Position numbers and translations under genes: made by a program | The notes under the pieces: model-generated | Seen by the model: only the letters and a program-made list of their open reading frames with translations | Told to the model about the DNA's origin: nothing | Database searches by the model: none | Assembly: GCF_022539315.1 (NCBI RefSeq) | Contig: NC_066326.1 | Span: 11,610,601-11,674,600 of the forward strand | From: Serinus canaria | Taxonomy: Eukaryota > Chordata > Aves > Passeriformes > Fringillidae | Direction of reading: 5' to 3' | DNA length: 64,000 nucleotides | Part shown: piece after piece, positions 1 to 38,100 of the stretch | How the letters are laid out: every line of letters begins with the position of its first letter | Position numbering within the stretch: position 1 is the stretch's first letter

Positions 1-26856
<26,856 letters not shown>

Positions 26857-26864
26857 CGTGGGAG

Positions 26865-27850
26865 CCTGCAGGATAGGATGCTGCCACCACGGTCTCAAAC
26901 CAGCCCCAAGCCTTGGGGACAGCAGTTCGGGAGGTTCCCAGCACGACCCGTGTCAGAACGCCTGGCAGCATTGGGAGGGCAGGGTACCAGTGCCGCCCCA
27001 GGCACCCCACGGCGCGGGGAGAGCCCCGCTTCGGGCCGGGACAGGCGGGCGGTAGCTGGCCCGTGAACAGCCGGTGGGGCTGTCCGCGGTGCGGTGCATA
27101 CAGAGAGCCCCGGCCCGGCTACAGCCCGGCTTCTGCCTCCGCCACCCCTTCCCCTGCCCCACGCCATGGCATCGGCAGCGGCGCACTTGGCCCCCCGCCC
27201 GCAGGGGCTCCTCCCGCCCCAGGAAGGTGCTCTAGGGCAGCGGGGAGCCAGAGCGGCCAGCCCTGCCTGCAGCCTCCTGCCCTCCGCTTCTACGCCCGCG
27301 GCGGCGGAGGGCACCTGGCCCGGTACCCCCACGATGGCTCCGCCGGGTCCCAGCTCCAGCTCAGCCCTGCCCGGGCGGTGCCAGCCCCGCCGCGGAGCGC
27401 GGCCGAGTGCCCACGGGTGCCCGCGCGGAGGTTCGGACCTGCCCGCAGTGCCCCCCACCCGCGGCGGGACCCCCGCCCCAGCTCCAGGCTCACCCACCGC
27501 CCCCGCGGGGCCGCTCCGTCCCGCACCGCTCCGAGCCGTTCCGTGCCGAGCCGTGCCGGGCGCAGGCGGTGCCGGCGCGCACCGGCCCCCGGCGCTCCCG
27601 CCCCTTTATGGAGGGCGGCCCGGAGCACGGGCCGGGGGGGAGCGGAGCGGAGCGGCCCCCGCCCAGCCCGGCCTCCCAAAGGGCTTTTCCCACCCGCTCC
27701 CCTGAGAGGGAAGGAAGAAAGGAAAGCAGCTCCTCAGGCTCTTCCCGCTCCAGTGCCACCCGAGCTGCCCCGCGGCTGCACGGCGTGCAGCGGCTCCGGG
27801 ATGGGGATGGAGCCGGAGAGGGCTGGGCACCCGGGAACGGCTGCTGCTGG
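26865..27850 (-). promoter_or_regulatory. COL7A1: COL7A1 CpG-island promoter and non-coding exon 1
   Basis: The region is GC-rich and dense in CpG, against sparse CpG in the gene body. A pyrimidine-AG acceptor at 26866 just upstream of the ATG implies an upstream 5' UTR exon. A strong donor (GTGAGC on the minus strand) at 27493-27488 fits as its end. On the minus strand CATAAAGGGGCGGGA lies at 27610-27596, a TATA-like element beside a GC box, placing a start site near 27,575-27,580 by the usual 25-30 bp spacing. The exon would then be about 27,494-27,578. The TSS and exon are inference; CAGE or 5' RACE would settle them. Confidence 0.6.
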
Positions 27851-27994
27851 ATTTGCCACCGCGACCTCCGTGAGGGGCTGAGTGGGCTCCAGTAAGGCTC
27901 AAGGCAGTTTTCCCTCCAGCATCTGCATCATTCAGGAAGGTGAGCAGTTCTGGCACCTGCCAGCCAGGAGCTGGCCACCCACTTCTACCCATTT

Positions 27995-28060
27995 CCATCC
28001 ATCCATCCATCCATCCATCCATCCATCCATCCATCCATCCATCCATCCATCCATCCATCC
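27995..28060. repeat. (CCAT)n tetranucleotide microsatellite
   Basis: About 16 perfect tandem copies of CCAT/ATCC lie upstream of the COL7A1 CpG island. It is uninterrupted, so it is probably length-polymorphic. It is not part of a gene I can support. Confidence 0.97.
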
Positions 28061-29100
28061 CAGGGGAATGTGTCCTGGAGACTTGGGGCCTGGATCCAGG
28101 CAGACTGGGATGGAGCTGCCACAGGGACTTGAGCCTGTGGCACCATCTGGGTTAAAGCCTGGCTCTGAGCACTAGCCCTGGGAAGGGCACTGGTGGTGAA
28201 GGGCTGCTCCCCATGCCAGCACAGCTCCCATGAGGCTGCAGGACAGCCAGGCCTCGTCCAGGATCCTTCCTGCACACACAACTGGGGGTTCCCAGCATGC
28301 GGGGCCTTGGCACCCATGGTTCTAGTATGGGGACTGTGCTGGAGTCAGCTGTGGGAACATCATCCTGCTCAAAACACCATCTCACAACAGACTTGTGGCT
28401 GAAACCTACCCCAGAGCTGGAGAAACTTGCTGGAAAGCCACTGGTGATGTGGCTGCAGTTGCTGGGAGGAGGAGAAGATGCCCAGCAAGGCAGGCAGGGA
28501 CCTCGTGTTGCCCTGGTCTCACTTCCTGCCCATCCTATGACTGGTGGAACAGTCCCCTGAGGCTCCTCCTCAGCCCAGGGTGTGCCCTTGACTCTTGGGG
28601 TGCTCCTCACCCCCAGGCCACCTGTGGGACCACAGTGCTCCTTGAGGCACATCACACAGCACCTCATCCTCCCCACTGGTGCCTGTGCACACCTGGAGTT
28701 GACCCTGGCTCAAGGAACTTGCCATGCACCCATGCCACCTACCCTCTGTCCCCTTGGTCAGCCCACATTCCCTGTCCCCAGCACCCCACGTACCTGTCCC
28801 CTCCTGGTCACAGCTCCAGGGGCTCCCCTCCGGCTCCTGGCAGGGCAATGGACAGACAGGTCCACGGGCATCTTATTGTGGGCAGCAAGAGGAGCAACAG
28901 TGGGGATCTCTGGGGCCCAGGGCCACCTCACAGCTGGGGGCTGGGGGCAGGGCCACCGGCCACCGAGCAAAGATGCTCCAGGGTCGGCTGCAGGCAACTT
29001 TCCCAGGCACAAGCTGTTCCCAGGCAGGGGAGGAGCGGCGATGCCCTCGCTCTTCTTAAAGGTACAGCAAGCAGTGCATCCCCTCCTCTTCATTAGCCTT
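28061..29100. other. Intergenic, no gene seen
   Basis: This is mixed-composition DNA between the microsatellite and a CpG patch. Long reading frames on both strands lack homology I recognise, start context or splice structure, and look like GC-driven chance. No repeat family, tRNA or conserved exon was recognised. Confidence 0.6.
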
Positions 29101-29480
29101 CCCCTCCTTAGACTTCAGCCCTGGCCCCCAAGGCTGGCGGGCGGGTTCCGAAGCTCGTCGTGCCCGCAGGTTTGCCCCTGCCTGCCCCAGCCCTGCGGGT
29201 CCGGCCCTGAGTCCAGCATCCTCAGGTCAGGACCATCCCTAATCACTCCTCCCGCCAGAGCCCGTTTAATGAAGACAGGGCGGCCTGTCCCAATTAGACC
29301 AGGGGCTTCGTTAAACAGGGAGCGGAGGGGCCTGCCAAGGGCTCTGTGGCTGGCCCCGGGCCCGGAGCTGGTGGAGCAGCCCCACGGCGCGGTGCCGGCG
29401 GCAGGGCACGGGCGGCTGGGGGTCACCCCGGCGAGCGGGGGCAGCGCGGGGGCGAGCATCGCCCAGCGGGCACCCTAGGC
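29101..29480. promoter_or_regulatory. Orphan CpG-dense patch with an AT-rich dyad element
   Basis: CpG is locally frequent. Inside it, 29,240-29,320 is unusually AT-rich and holds TAATCA, CAATTAGA and an inverted pair GTTTAATGAAG (29264-29274) / CTTCGTTAAAC (29306-29316), 10 of 11 bases complementary, around ACAGGGCGGCCTGT (29275-29288). Homeodomain-type cores in a CpG patch suggest a regulatory element. No adjacent gene start is visible, so the role is unproven. Confidence 0.35.
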
Positions 29481-32400
29481 AGCTGCACCGGGGCAGCGAC
29501 AGTTCACAGACGCGCCAGGGGCTCTGCCCACCACCTTGGCCCCCAGGACTGCGGCAAGCACTCGTTTGGGGTGGTACCCAAACCCCAGTCGCCCACGGAG
29601 AGCCCGGCTGCATCTTGACCATCTTGCCAGCAGCATTCCCCTTACATGTGCACTGGAGCGGGGCACGAAGGGCTGCTGAGTCCCCAAAAACAAAGTGTCT
29701 CCGCCTTCGCGGTGTTTCCCAGCTTCCCTCCGCATACCAGGACCAGGGAAGGAATCTGCAGCCCCCGGCGCGGGACGGTCCTGCCTCTGCAGATGGAGAG
29801 CACCAGGTGTGAGTGACTCACGGGCACCCCCGCGCCGCTGCACGCCAACCCCTCCGGGGACACCCTGAAAGGCTGAAAACCCTTCTCAAAGTCTGGAAGG
29901 CTGGCAGCCCAGCCACTAGTCATTCCCACAGCCCAGACCTGAGGTTCCCCATCTCCCAGCCAGCTCAGCCCCAGAGCATGATCATTCCTCTACACAGACA
30001 CTGAACAAAATCTGTAGGGCTGACCCTGACCCCAGCTCCTCACCTGTGCATGCCAACCTGGTTCCCAAATGACACTCAACAGCTGGCCACATCATGAGAC
30101 ATTCCAGGACACCGCCACAGGTGGTCCTGGCACGGCACTGCCCAGGCAAGCACTAACCCTGAGCCTCACAGGGGTCACTCTACCCCTGGGAAGGGAACCC
30201 CCTGGTTTGAGAGTGTGCACAAGGGAAGCACAGGAGCTGAGATTCTCTCTGCCCCTGCTTGCCAGGCATGAGGCCTCACTGCTGCCTTAGTGGGAAACAA
30301 GAAGAAAATCTACAGCCCCAGGTGAGATTTCAGCTCTCTGGGATGGGATGAGTCACACACCATGGTGAGGTACAGCGCCTGCTGCACTTGTGCTGCTGTG
30401 GGGATTGCTGCCCCCATCCTCTCCCCACCCTCTCCACGCTGCAGCCACTGCCTCTGGTGCTGGTCTGACATGGGCTGGGATTCAGCACAACCCTTGCAGG
30501 ATTTGTTTTCTGACCCTGCTGTGTTCCTGCAGCACTCATCACTCCAGCACAACATCAGCATTCCCAGCCAGTGGGGTTGCATGGTACAGCTCTGGGGCCG
30601 CTGGGAGGGAGAAGCCACCTCTCCCAGCACTTTTACACTGGGGAGGGGAGCAGAAGGGGGCTAGTGCTGAGGCAGAGGAGGGGTGGAGGAGCTGGCCAGA
30701 GCCTGGAGGGGGAAGGAACCTTGTCTGCCACAGAGGCCAGTTGAGACATGCTCCAGGAATGTCTTCCAGCACCAGCCACCGCCAGCTCCATGATGTGGCA
30801 CCCAGCCCAGCACCCCAGGAAAGGGGCCCATAACCTCTGGCTATCACCAGTCAGCTCGGGGAGAGTCCAGAGGGTCAGGGTGACACTCACAGTGCAGCCT
30901 TGGGGAATACTTGTGTCACCCCATGGGACAACCCAGCAACCCCAGAGACCACAAAATAGACCAGGGTGAGAAATGATCAGCCCTTACCACCTGCTGAACC
31001 ACCCTGATGGTTCTGGGGCGGGAAAAAGCCATACCAGCCCTCCAGGCTGCAGCTTCACAAGGGAAACAGACAGAAGCCTCCCAGCTCCTCTGTGCCAGAG
31101 CGCCCTCCATCCTGCTGCTGCCCAAGGCCATATCCCTGTGGCAAAAGGAATCAAAGTAGGACATCAGGATGAAGTAATGACTAATGAGCTTCCCTCTCTG
31201 TCCAGCAGCTCTTGGGATGTCCAAAGTGAAGGGGATGATCCCGTTTTTGGGGGACCTAAGCTACTGTGGAGGCAGCAGCAGCTGGTGACAGAACGATGAT
31301 GGAGGCAAGTGGTCCCATTGTAGCCAAGCTTCGGGTCAGGCTGAGCCTGCTGTGCCCCCGCACCAGGGCTCCCCATGGGGTGGGTGCATGTCCTGGCTCT
31401 CCCACAACTGCTGTGGAGGGATGGAAAGTTTTTCCTGTCTGTAAACTGTTGTGTCTGGAGGCTGCTGCCAGCACAGCTGCACATCAGCATCGCACGAACC
31501 TGTGCTGGACTGTGGCCAGGCCCCACTGGCCATGCAAAATGGGCTCAGGAGGGAATGGTGACACCACAGGGATGTGACCCTCCCCTCGGCCAAGTGGTGC
31601 AGGAGGAGGCAGCCCTGGTCAGTGTGACCACAGAGGCCAGGCTGCTTCTCAGGAACAGCAAGTGAGGGGAGAGCCAGGCACCACCGGGGCTCTGCCAAGG
31701 GCTGGCAGTGCTTTGCAATGGCATGGGGCCAGCATGCCAGAAAGGGAAGGTGACAATGGGGATGATGGAAGCAGGATAAGGAGCCAGCAGCAGTGAATGG
31801 GGCTCTAGAGTCCCTAGTTAAAAAGTTGCCTTCAGCTGCATCCTGTGGCTGGGCTTTGGGTGTTGCTGGGGATACCCAGAGTGGCTGGGGCTGGGTGTCA
31901 GGGACCCAGGGGGAGGCAGGGGGAAGGTGTAAGCAGAATGCAGGCAGGGGCTGAAGTACCCCATGCTGCAGGTGGCCACACATACAGCCTGGCTCTTCAG
32001 CAAGAATCCAGCTGCTCAGCTGACTGAGGCACAAGCTGCTGCCCTTCACTTCTGGCCTTGCAGTCCTCACTTGCAGCTGGGTCCAGGCTCAGTAAAATCA
32101 ACCTACCTTGCCCTTGAGAAGGGGCATGTAGGAGGTGGCAGAAATGCGAGGCCCAGGTGCAGCAAAGCTCCCCCAGCATCTCTGCATGGGGTCAGTGCTG
32201 TCTTTTCCTCAAGCTGACAATCCCATGGGGTACTTATGCCCCAGAGATGCCCCAGATAGCCCAGCACATGCAGTTGTGGAAAAGAAACTCCTGCTTCTTT
32301 GTAGGGGCAGATAAAGATTCCCTGCCTTGGGAAGGGAATTGAGGTGCTGCCAGCCCAGTCCTGGCTGCAGGGTTTGCAGGGAGCAGCAGGCAGTGGCTGC

Positions 32401-32520
32401 CAGCACCTGGGGCACAGCCGGGCTTGGGGTGCACAGAGAGACCAGGAGACCCATAGCAATGCAAGAGCCAGCACCGGCAGAGCAGAGGGAGCGGCTTCCT
32501 CCTGGGTGCCTGCAGGAAGG
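29481..32520. other. Intergenic, no gene seen
   Basis: I found no supported exon, RNA gene or recognisable transposon. Reading frames of 100-240 codons on both strands overlap one another and show no protein family I know. A small CpG-rich stretch at about 29,750-29,840 is the only compositional feature. Confidence 0.6.
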
Positions 32521-32524
32521 AGGA

Positions 32525-32870
32525 GATGGGAAGCCGAGGGAGCGCTGCCAGCCCACGTCGCACACACTCGAGGCATGTGCGGGCTGGGTCGGGGTGCGCA
32601 GAGCGTGACTGGACACGCTGGGCGGCTGAGCCCGCCCGTGCCCGCCCGCAGCCAGCAGCGCTGCCCGGCCTGCCTGCCCTGCGCTCTGCCGGGCTCCCCG
32701 GGGACCAGCGCTGTCGGCAGCCCAGCCTCGGGCCAGGTGAGGGATGCAGAGGTGAAAGGTGGCATTCCTGCAGCCGGCGCCTGGGAGAGCAGCTCGGGGC
32801 AAGGCCGGGTCACTGGTGCTTCCCTACAGCGCCGGGAAAGCGAGGAAGTCATCTTACCTGCAAACAGCGA
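32525..32870. promoter_or_regulatory. Orphan CpG island
   Basis: GC- and CpG-rich sequence (many CGs between 32,530 and 32,720) stands out from CpG-poor flanks. The plus strand has a donor-like CCAG/GTGAGG at about 32,736-32,741. It looks like a promoter CpG island, but no gene starting here is recognised. It could be an unannotated non-coding transcript or a distal element. Confidence 0.4.
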
Positions 32871-34960
32871 GGTGCCGCCCCTCTGGCCGCCTCCAGCCCT
32901 CAGCAGCATCCCTCCAAGAAGGTGGGTGGCAAATGGGCCCTACTGGGTGCTGTGAGGCTGTGACAGCAGGGGCTGCTCCTGGCCTTGCAAACTGCTCTGC
33001 TCCGGATTTGGCTTCCAGGGGCACAGCGGCTTCAGGGAACTGGAGGGGCAGACAGGAGCAGCCAGGCAGGGGTGTCTGCAGGAGGCCAGGACAGAGCCCA
33101 GACCTGCAGAGCCAGGGCACTTGCAGGAGAAACACAGCAGACCATGTCACATGTAGGGACAAGCTGCCCATCAGTTCCCAAACCTGTCACCATCTCCACT
33201 TCCCGTAAGGGTGGGACAAGCACCATGAAGCCATGGCTGCCCCATCCCTCCTTCCCCACACATGCTGGGAGCAGATGGTACAGGGCTAGATGGGCAAGGC
33301 AGCACCACCTTCCCTGCACATGGAATCTCTTCTGCTGCCTAATGTTGAGCTTTTCTGGGAAACAGCATTTGCCCAGCTCCCAGCACAGCACCCAAGGACA
33401 CAAGGCCAGCTGCAGGCTAACCCAACCCTGGGAGCCCCCACTGACCCTGGAAAATCTGCAGGAGAAGTCAGCAGCATGATATGGGGTGCTGGGGGGGAGC
33501 TGGGCAGCGACAGGAGCTCACAGTGACTGCCAAGCAGGGGGGAAGAAAGGCAGAGAGGCAGCATGTGGGCCCAGGGAGCTGGAGCTGTTCCAGGGATGCT
33601 GCCAGCTGTGCTGCAAGGAGCTGCTCTTTGCAGGGGCTTTGCACAGTTTGATGGGGCTGGGTATATTTGTTCTTCCTTTCAATGGCAACAACAGATGCCT
33701 CCCTGGCTGCAGGAGCTCAGGATAGCTGTATTCCCAGGGAAGGAGTGTTGCCAAGAGGAATACCTTGGCTATTCCTTGTGAATCCAAGGAGCCGGTCCTC
33801 AGGGACTTCTATCCTAACCCCCAAGGATGGACATGCTGGACCCTGCTGCTGCACACAGCTCACAGTGGACTGACACTGCCTTCCCAAGACATGGAAATAA
33901 CGAGTCACTAATGCCTTGTGCTCAGTCCCTGATGCTGCCAGCCCACAGGCACTGGTTCTACTGGCCCTGGCAGAGCAACACACCAGCTTGTGCTCACAAG
34001 TGACAGCAAGAGACTCACACTCTGGAGCTGCACAAGAAGGAGTTTACCCACCTCATCTCTCCAAATCCAGATTTCTCACAGCCCCTGTGCCAGGGAGAGG
34101 CTGTCCTTCTCTCACTCCTCCTTTACATGATCCTGCTCTCACTTCCCCACTTCTGCATCTGGGATGCAGGCCTGATGGCTGGGAGGACAGGGTGGTTGCT
34201 CAATGCTTCCTCTCTGCCTCTATTCAAGTGTTTCACAACCTGCATCAACTCCCCTAAAAACTACCTGCAGCTCTTTAAAAATTTCTGGCAGGACCCATGA
34301 AAGAGCCCCTGTCCCACTCTCTTGGGGCTTGGCTGCTCTTTGCTTGCACAAGGGGATCTGGCAGAGCCCTGGGAGCAGCACCCACAGCTGGAGGGCAGCT
34401 GGGACCTGCAGCCCAGAAAGGCACGTGCTCCTAGGGAGGGAATGGCACAGCTCACCCCTGGGTGTGTCAGGGGCCTTGCCTGGGACAGGCAGGGGCTCAG
34501 GAAGGGGTTCTTACCCCTAGAGAGTTTAGGCCAGGCTGCAGCCTCTGGGCAAGGGGCTTTTGCAGGCCTTGAACAGTGAAAAAGGCACCTGGAGAGCACA
34601 AAGATCTTTCACCCACACTTGCCCATAGCAGGGTATGTTGGCTCACAGTGTTGGATCCCTAGCAGCTGCAGGATACTGCCCTGAATGTTTCACACATGAC
34701 CGACAATCCATGGGAAGGAGGATTAAGGTCTGTTTGTCAGTCTGTTAGGGTGGTGAGCAAACTGCAGGGAGCCAGCACCCAGGGAATCAATGCTACAGGA
34801 AGGGTCAGGCTCACCCCTATGTGTGGGGCAGCAGCCAGGCTGCAGGGGAAACTGCTCCAGAGGGATTAATGCAGTTCACGAGACCAGACTTGTCCTATGT
34901 CTCTCCCCGCGAGGCTGTGCCATTGCTCCTTCAGCTCCTTGGCTGGGTGCCCGACTCCAG
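32871..34960. other. Intergenic, no gene seen
   Basis: I see nothing I can call. Frames here are short or overlapping, with no recognisable family and no convincing exon signals. Confidence 0.6.
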
Positions 34961-34968
34961 AAGAAAGG

Positions 34969-35186
34969 AATAAAAAGGACGAAGTACCCGCCCTGCCCTC
35001 TCGGGTGAATCGCTGTCTGTCACCATGGGAACTCCTCCCTCCCCAGACCTCCCCAGGATGATTTCACATCTCGTGGAGCAGGAGGGTGCGTCACCAGGAT
35101 GGCACAGGGCGGGTGGACACGTCCATCCCACACAAGGACCCCAGAGCTGTGGGGCAGGGTGCTGGGGAGCTCCAGGGGGAGGCTGA
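34969..35186 (+). promoter_or_regulatory. Promoter-like site with a short ORF in strong Kozak context
   Basis: On the plus strand a TATA-like AATAAAAAGG lies at 34969-34978, followed by an ATG at 35025-35027 in the near-ideal context CACCATGG. That ORF runs 53 codons (starts MGTPPSPDLPRMISHLVEQE) to a TGA at 35184-35186. I recognise no family in it. It could be a short first exon, a lncRNA promoter or chance. No downstream exon was confirmed. Confidence 0.2.
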
Positions 35187-38100
35187 GCAACACAGGTGGG
35201 GGTCCCAATGGCCATGGGGCATGATCTGCATCCACATAGTGCATCCCCAGAACAGTGACAACTAGGGGCTCTCAGAGCTCCAGAAACCACACCACCAGCA
35301 CCTCTGCACCCCTCTCTGTTGCCACCAAGAAGGGAAGAGCACAGCATCCTGTCTCTGCCCCCTCACCACCTTCAGGACTCACCTTGAACCATGAGGACCT
35401 CATCCTCCATCCCCCTCAGCAGGGCTGGGGCAAGGTCACCTGTGAGTCACTGCTGCGCGTGCGAGGCAGGAACAGGAGATACTTGTGTTCCCACGTCATC
35501 GGGGCTCCTGCCAAGTGCTGCACATCTGGAACAGCAGTAAACAAAGCAGGGGAAGCCACAGAACCAGAGTGGACAGCAGCCAGGGGCAGCAGGGACCTCC
35601 AGCCTCGCAGCAGCCAGTGGGGGGAAGAGGTGCAAAAAGCAGAACTGCCACGTGGAGCTGGGATGCCCATGACTCAAGCACACTCACCTGCCATCTCCTC
35701 CCTCCTGATGGCCTCTTGCTGTGCCAGGGCATCCTTTGTGCCAGGGGAGCAGAGGCAGGAACTTGCCACAGACACATGCTGGCCAGTTCCTAGAGCCACT
35801 CTGCACCAAGCTTCCTGTGAGAGACCCCCTGGCACAGGCAATTATCCCTACCTGGAAATCCCACCCTCCATGTTCCATGGGTAGCACCAAGCCTGTTTCT
35901 CCACCACTCTGAGCTTTGCTCAAGAATGACACAACCTGAACGGGGGGCCTTGGGTTTGGAATACAGGAATCTGCACAATGCTGATAAACTCAGCATGCAC
36001 TTTCCTGAAGCTGAAATACATTCACTGCTAAATCTTGAAGCAACATCACTGTAGCTCCCTAGATTAAACATTCAAATGAGGAAGAAAAAAATCCCCTCCA
36101 GAAGAGCCAACTCATTCTTCCCTAAATATAACAAATCAAAGATAAGCAGCACGTTCCCTTCAGAGCATTATCCAAGTGCCTACTCAGAATAAAAGTCACA
36201 TGCAAAGCAGAAAGCAGTGCACAGTACTGGGGCTGCTTTACAAAATGCTTGGCACACCTGAGTCACTGTGTGCTGAGGGCAGTGCATGGGGAGCAGTTTT
36301 ATTTCTGTGCATTGCACCTGATGTCAGCACCCACCTTAACACAGTGCCCCAAAAACCTGAATGTTCCATGTCACACTGCAGGCTCTTGGTGGAACCAGGA
36401 ACAGCACTCAGATATTCAGGCTCCTGTTTCAGTATCCTAAACCTTGCTCAAACCTTGCTTCAGACATTTAAACCAGCTTCCTTCGTCCTCACGCTGTCTC
36501 TGCTGTGCAGCTCTCGCACTAGAGCAGGATATGGAGCCTTAAATAACCCCAGATCATGGCAGAGGCTCAGCAGTGGATGGTGGGACACTGAGCAGGAGCA
36601 GTGTCTCCAGGGCACCTGGCAGGTGATCCAGCACAGGTACTGTTGACACCTCTTTGTACAGAAAAAAAATCCCTCTTACTCCCACAGATCAGGGCTGGGA
36701 GCTCCCCAGGCTGCCATCCCAGCAGCTCCATTTTCCATTCCTGGGCAGATCCTTCTCCACACCCCACACTTCAAATAGCTTTTCTGGGCATTCCCAGTGA
36801 TGGTCTGAATGTACAGCAAAGCCAAAACTCAGCCTGACAGCCCTATTAAAAACCTCACAGCCCCAAGGAAGGAAAATGTATAAGGGGAAAAGACAGGAAA
36901 GCAGAGATTTGCATGGAAAAATGAGAATCATCCAACCTCTTTGGATGGCGCGTGGGGTAAAGCAGCTTTTAATGAGGGTGTTCATGGCTGCAGCTCACCC
37001 CTTCCAGGCACACCAGTGCAGACAAAGGCAGCTCCTGCCACCATGCCTCGTGCCTCACGGCAGCCTGGGATGGCTGTTGCTGGCAGTCAGGCCTGGATGG
37101 GCCTTTTGTCCACTGCTTTTCCATGCAATGAATACACTAAAGCTTTACACGAGGCATTTCCTTTCCCAAATAGGAAACAGGATTGCTGGATATGTGTCCA
37201 GATACCACTGCTCACTGTTCCTCTCTCCTGGTGAGAGTCTCAGCAGTGAAGTGCAGGTCAGGACTACCAAGCACCAGGTACCTCCCTCAGCCTGGCAGTC
37301 CTGCAGCCCCCCTGAGTGACACTTCATCACAGGGAGAATCCATCCCTTTCCTGAGCAAACCACACTAGACAGGGGCTGGATGGGGGAGAAAGCCCCTGGT
37401 CACAGCCATGCCAACACCTCAGTCAGTCCCTGCACCAGGGGTCTGAGCACAGCAAGGCTCCAGCAACACAAGAGACTACAGAGCTGCTGTGCTGCTGCCC
37501 TGCCTTCTAAACCCCACTCACCTATGGTTCCCACTGCCATTTTTCACCAGCCTTGGCAGGACAGAAGGTAGAAAAGCAGGCCCAGAGGGCTGTGGGCTTG
37601 CCTCCCAAAAGCTCTCTGGCACCAAGGAGTGGCACAGCTCCAAGCCTCTCATTTCTGTGAAAGACTCCCTGCAGCTCCCTGCTTCCCCAGGACAGGCTTG
37701 GCTCAGCACCCATGATGAGTATCAACTGTACTTTCCAGGGTGGGTAATTAGCTCAGGTGAGGCAACTCTTGACAATTGGCTGCTGTGGCCCCTCTCTTGG
37801 CAAGCACCCGAATCACAAACAAGCATCTCACATATCAAAGGGGCTGCCTGCTCCACAGGCAGATCCACCCTGTACATCTGCTGGGCCCAGCAGCCCTGCA
37901 CTGGGGGTACCAGCAGCTCTCCCTGCAGAGACCAGGACAACATGGAGCACTCAGCACAGGGCTCTAGTGAGGGCTCACCATTTTGACCACGAGATTTACA
38001 TTCCTGGAATAGCTCTGTGTAGTGGAGACAAGCCACTGAAGTGCTGTGCAGGAAACTGCAGAGCCTTGCACAGGGTGCACACAGCAGTGCACAGTATCCT

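Noticed and set aside
26913..27881. Plus-strand frame of 322 codons rich in Arg/Pro/Ala upstream of COL7A1.
   Set aside because: It is a GC-driven open frame across the CpG island with no recognisable protein or splice support; a divergent transcript is possible but not shown.
27940..28155. Frames made of repeated SIHP / GWMD.
   Set aside because: They are translations of the CCAT microsatellite.
32103..32909. Minus-strand 268-codon frame over the orphan CpG island.
   Set aside because: Composition is Pro/Ala/Cys/Ser-mixed with no domain; overlapping frames on both strands argue for chance.
35416..35670. Minus-strand frame with exon-like edges containing GAPMTWEHKYLLFLPRTRSS.
   Set aside because: It has a good acceptor but a poor donor, no recognisable family and no companion exons that make a gene.
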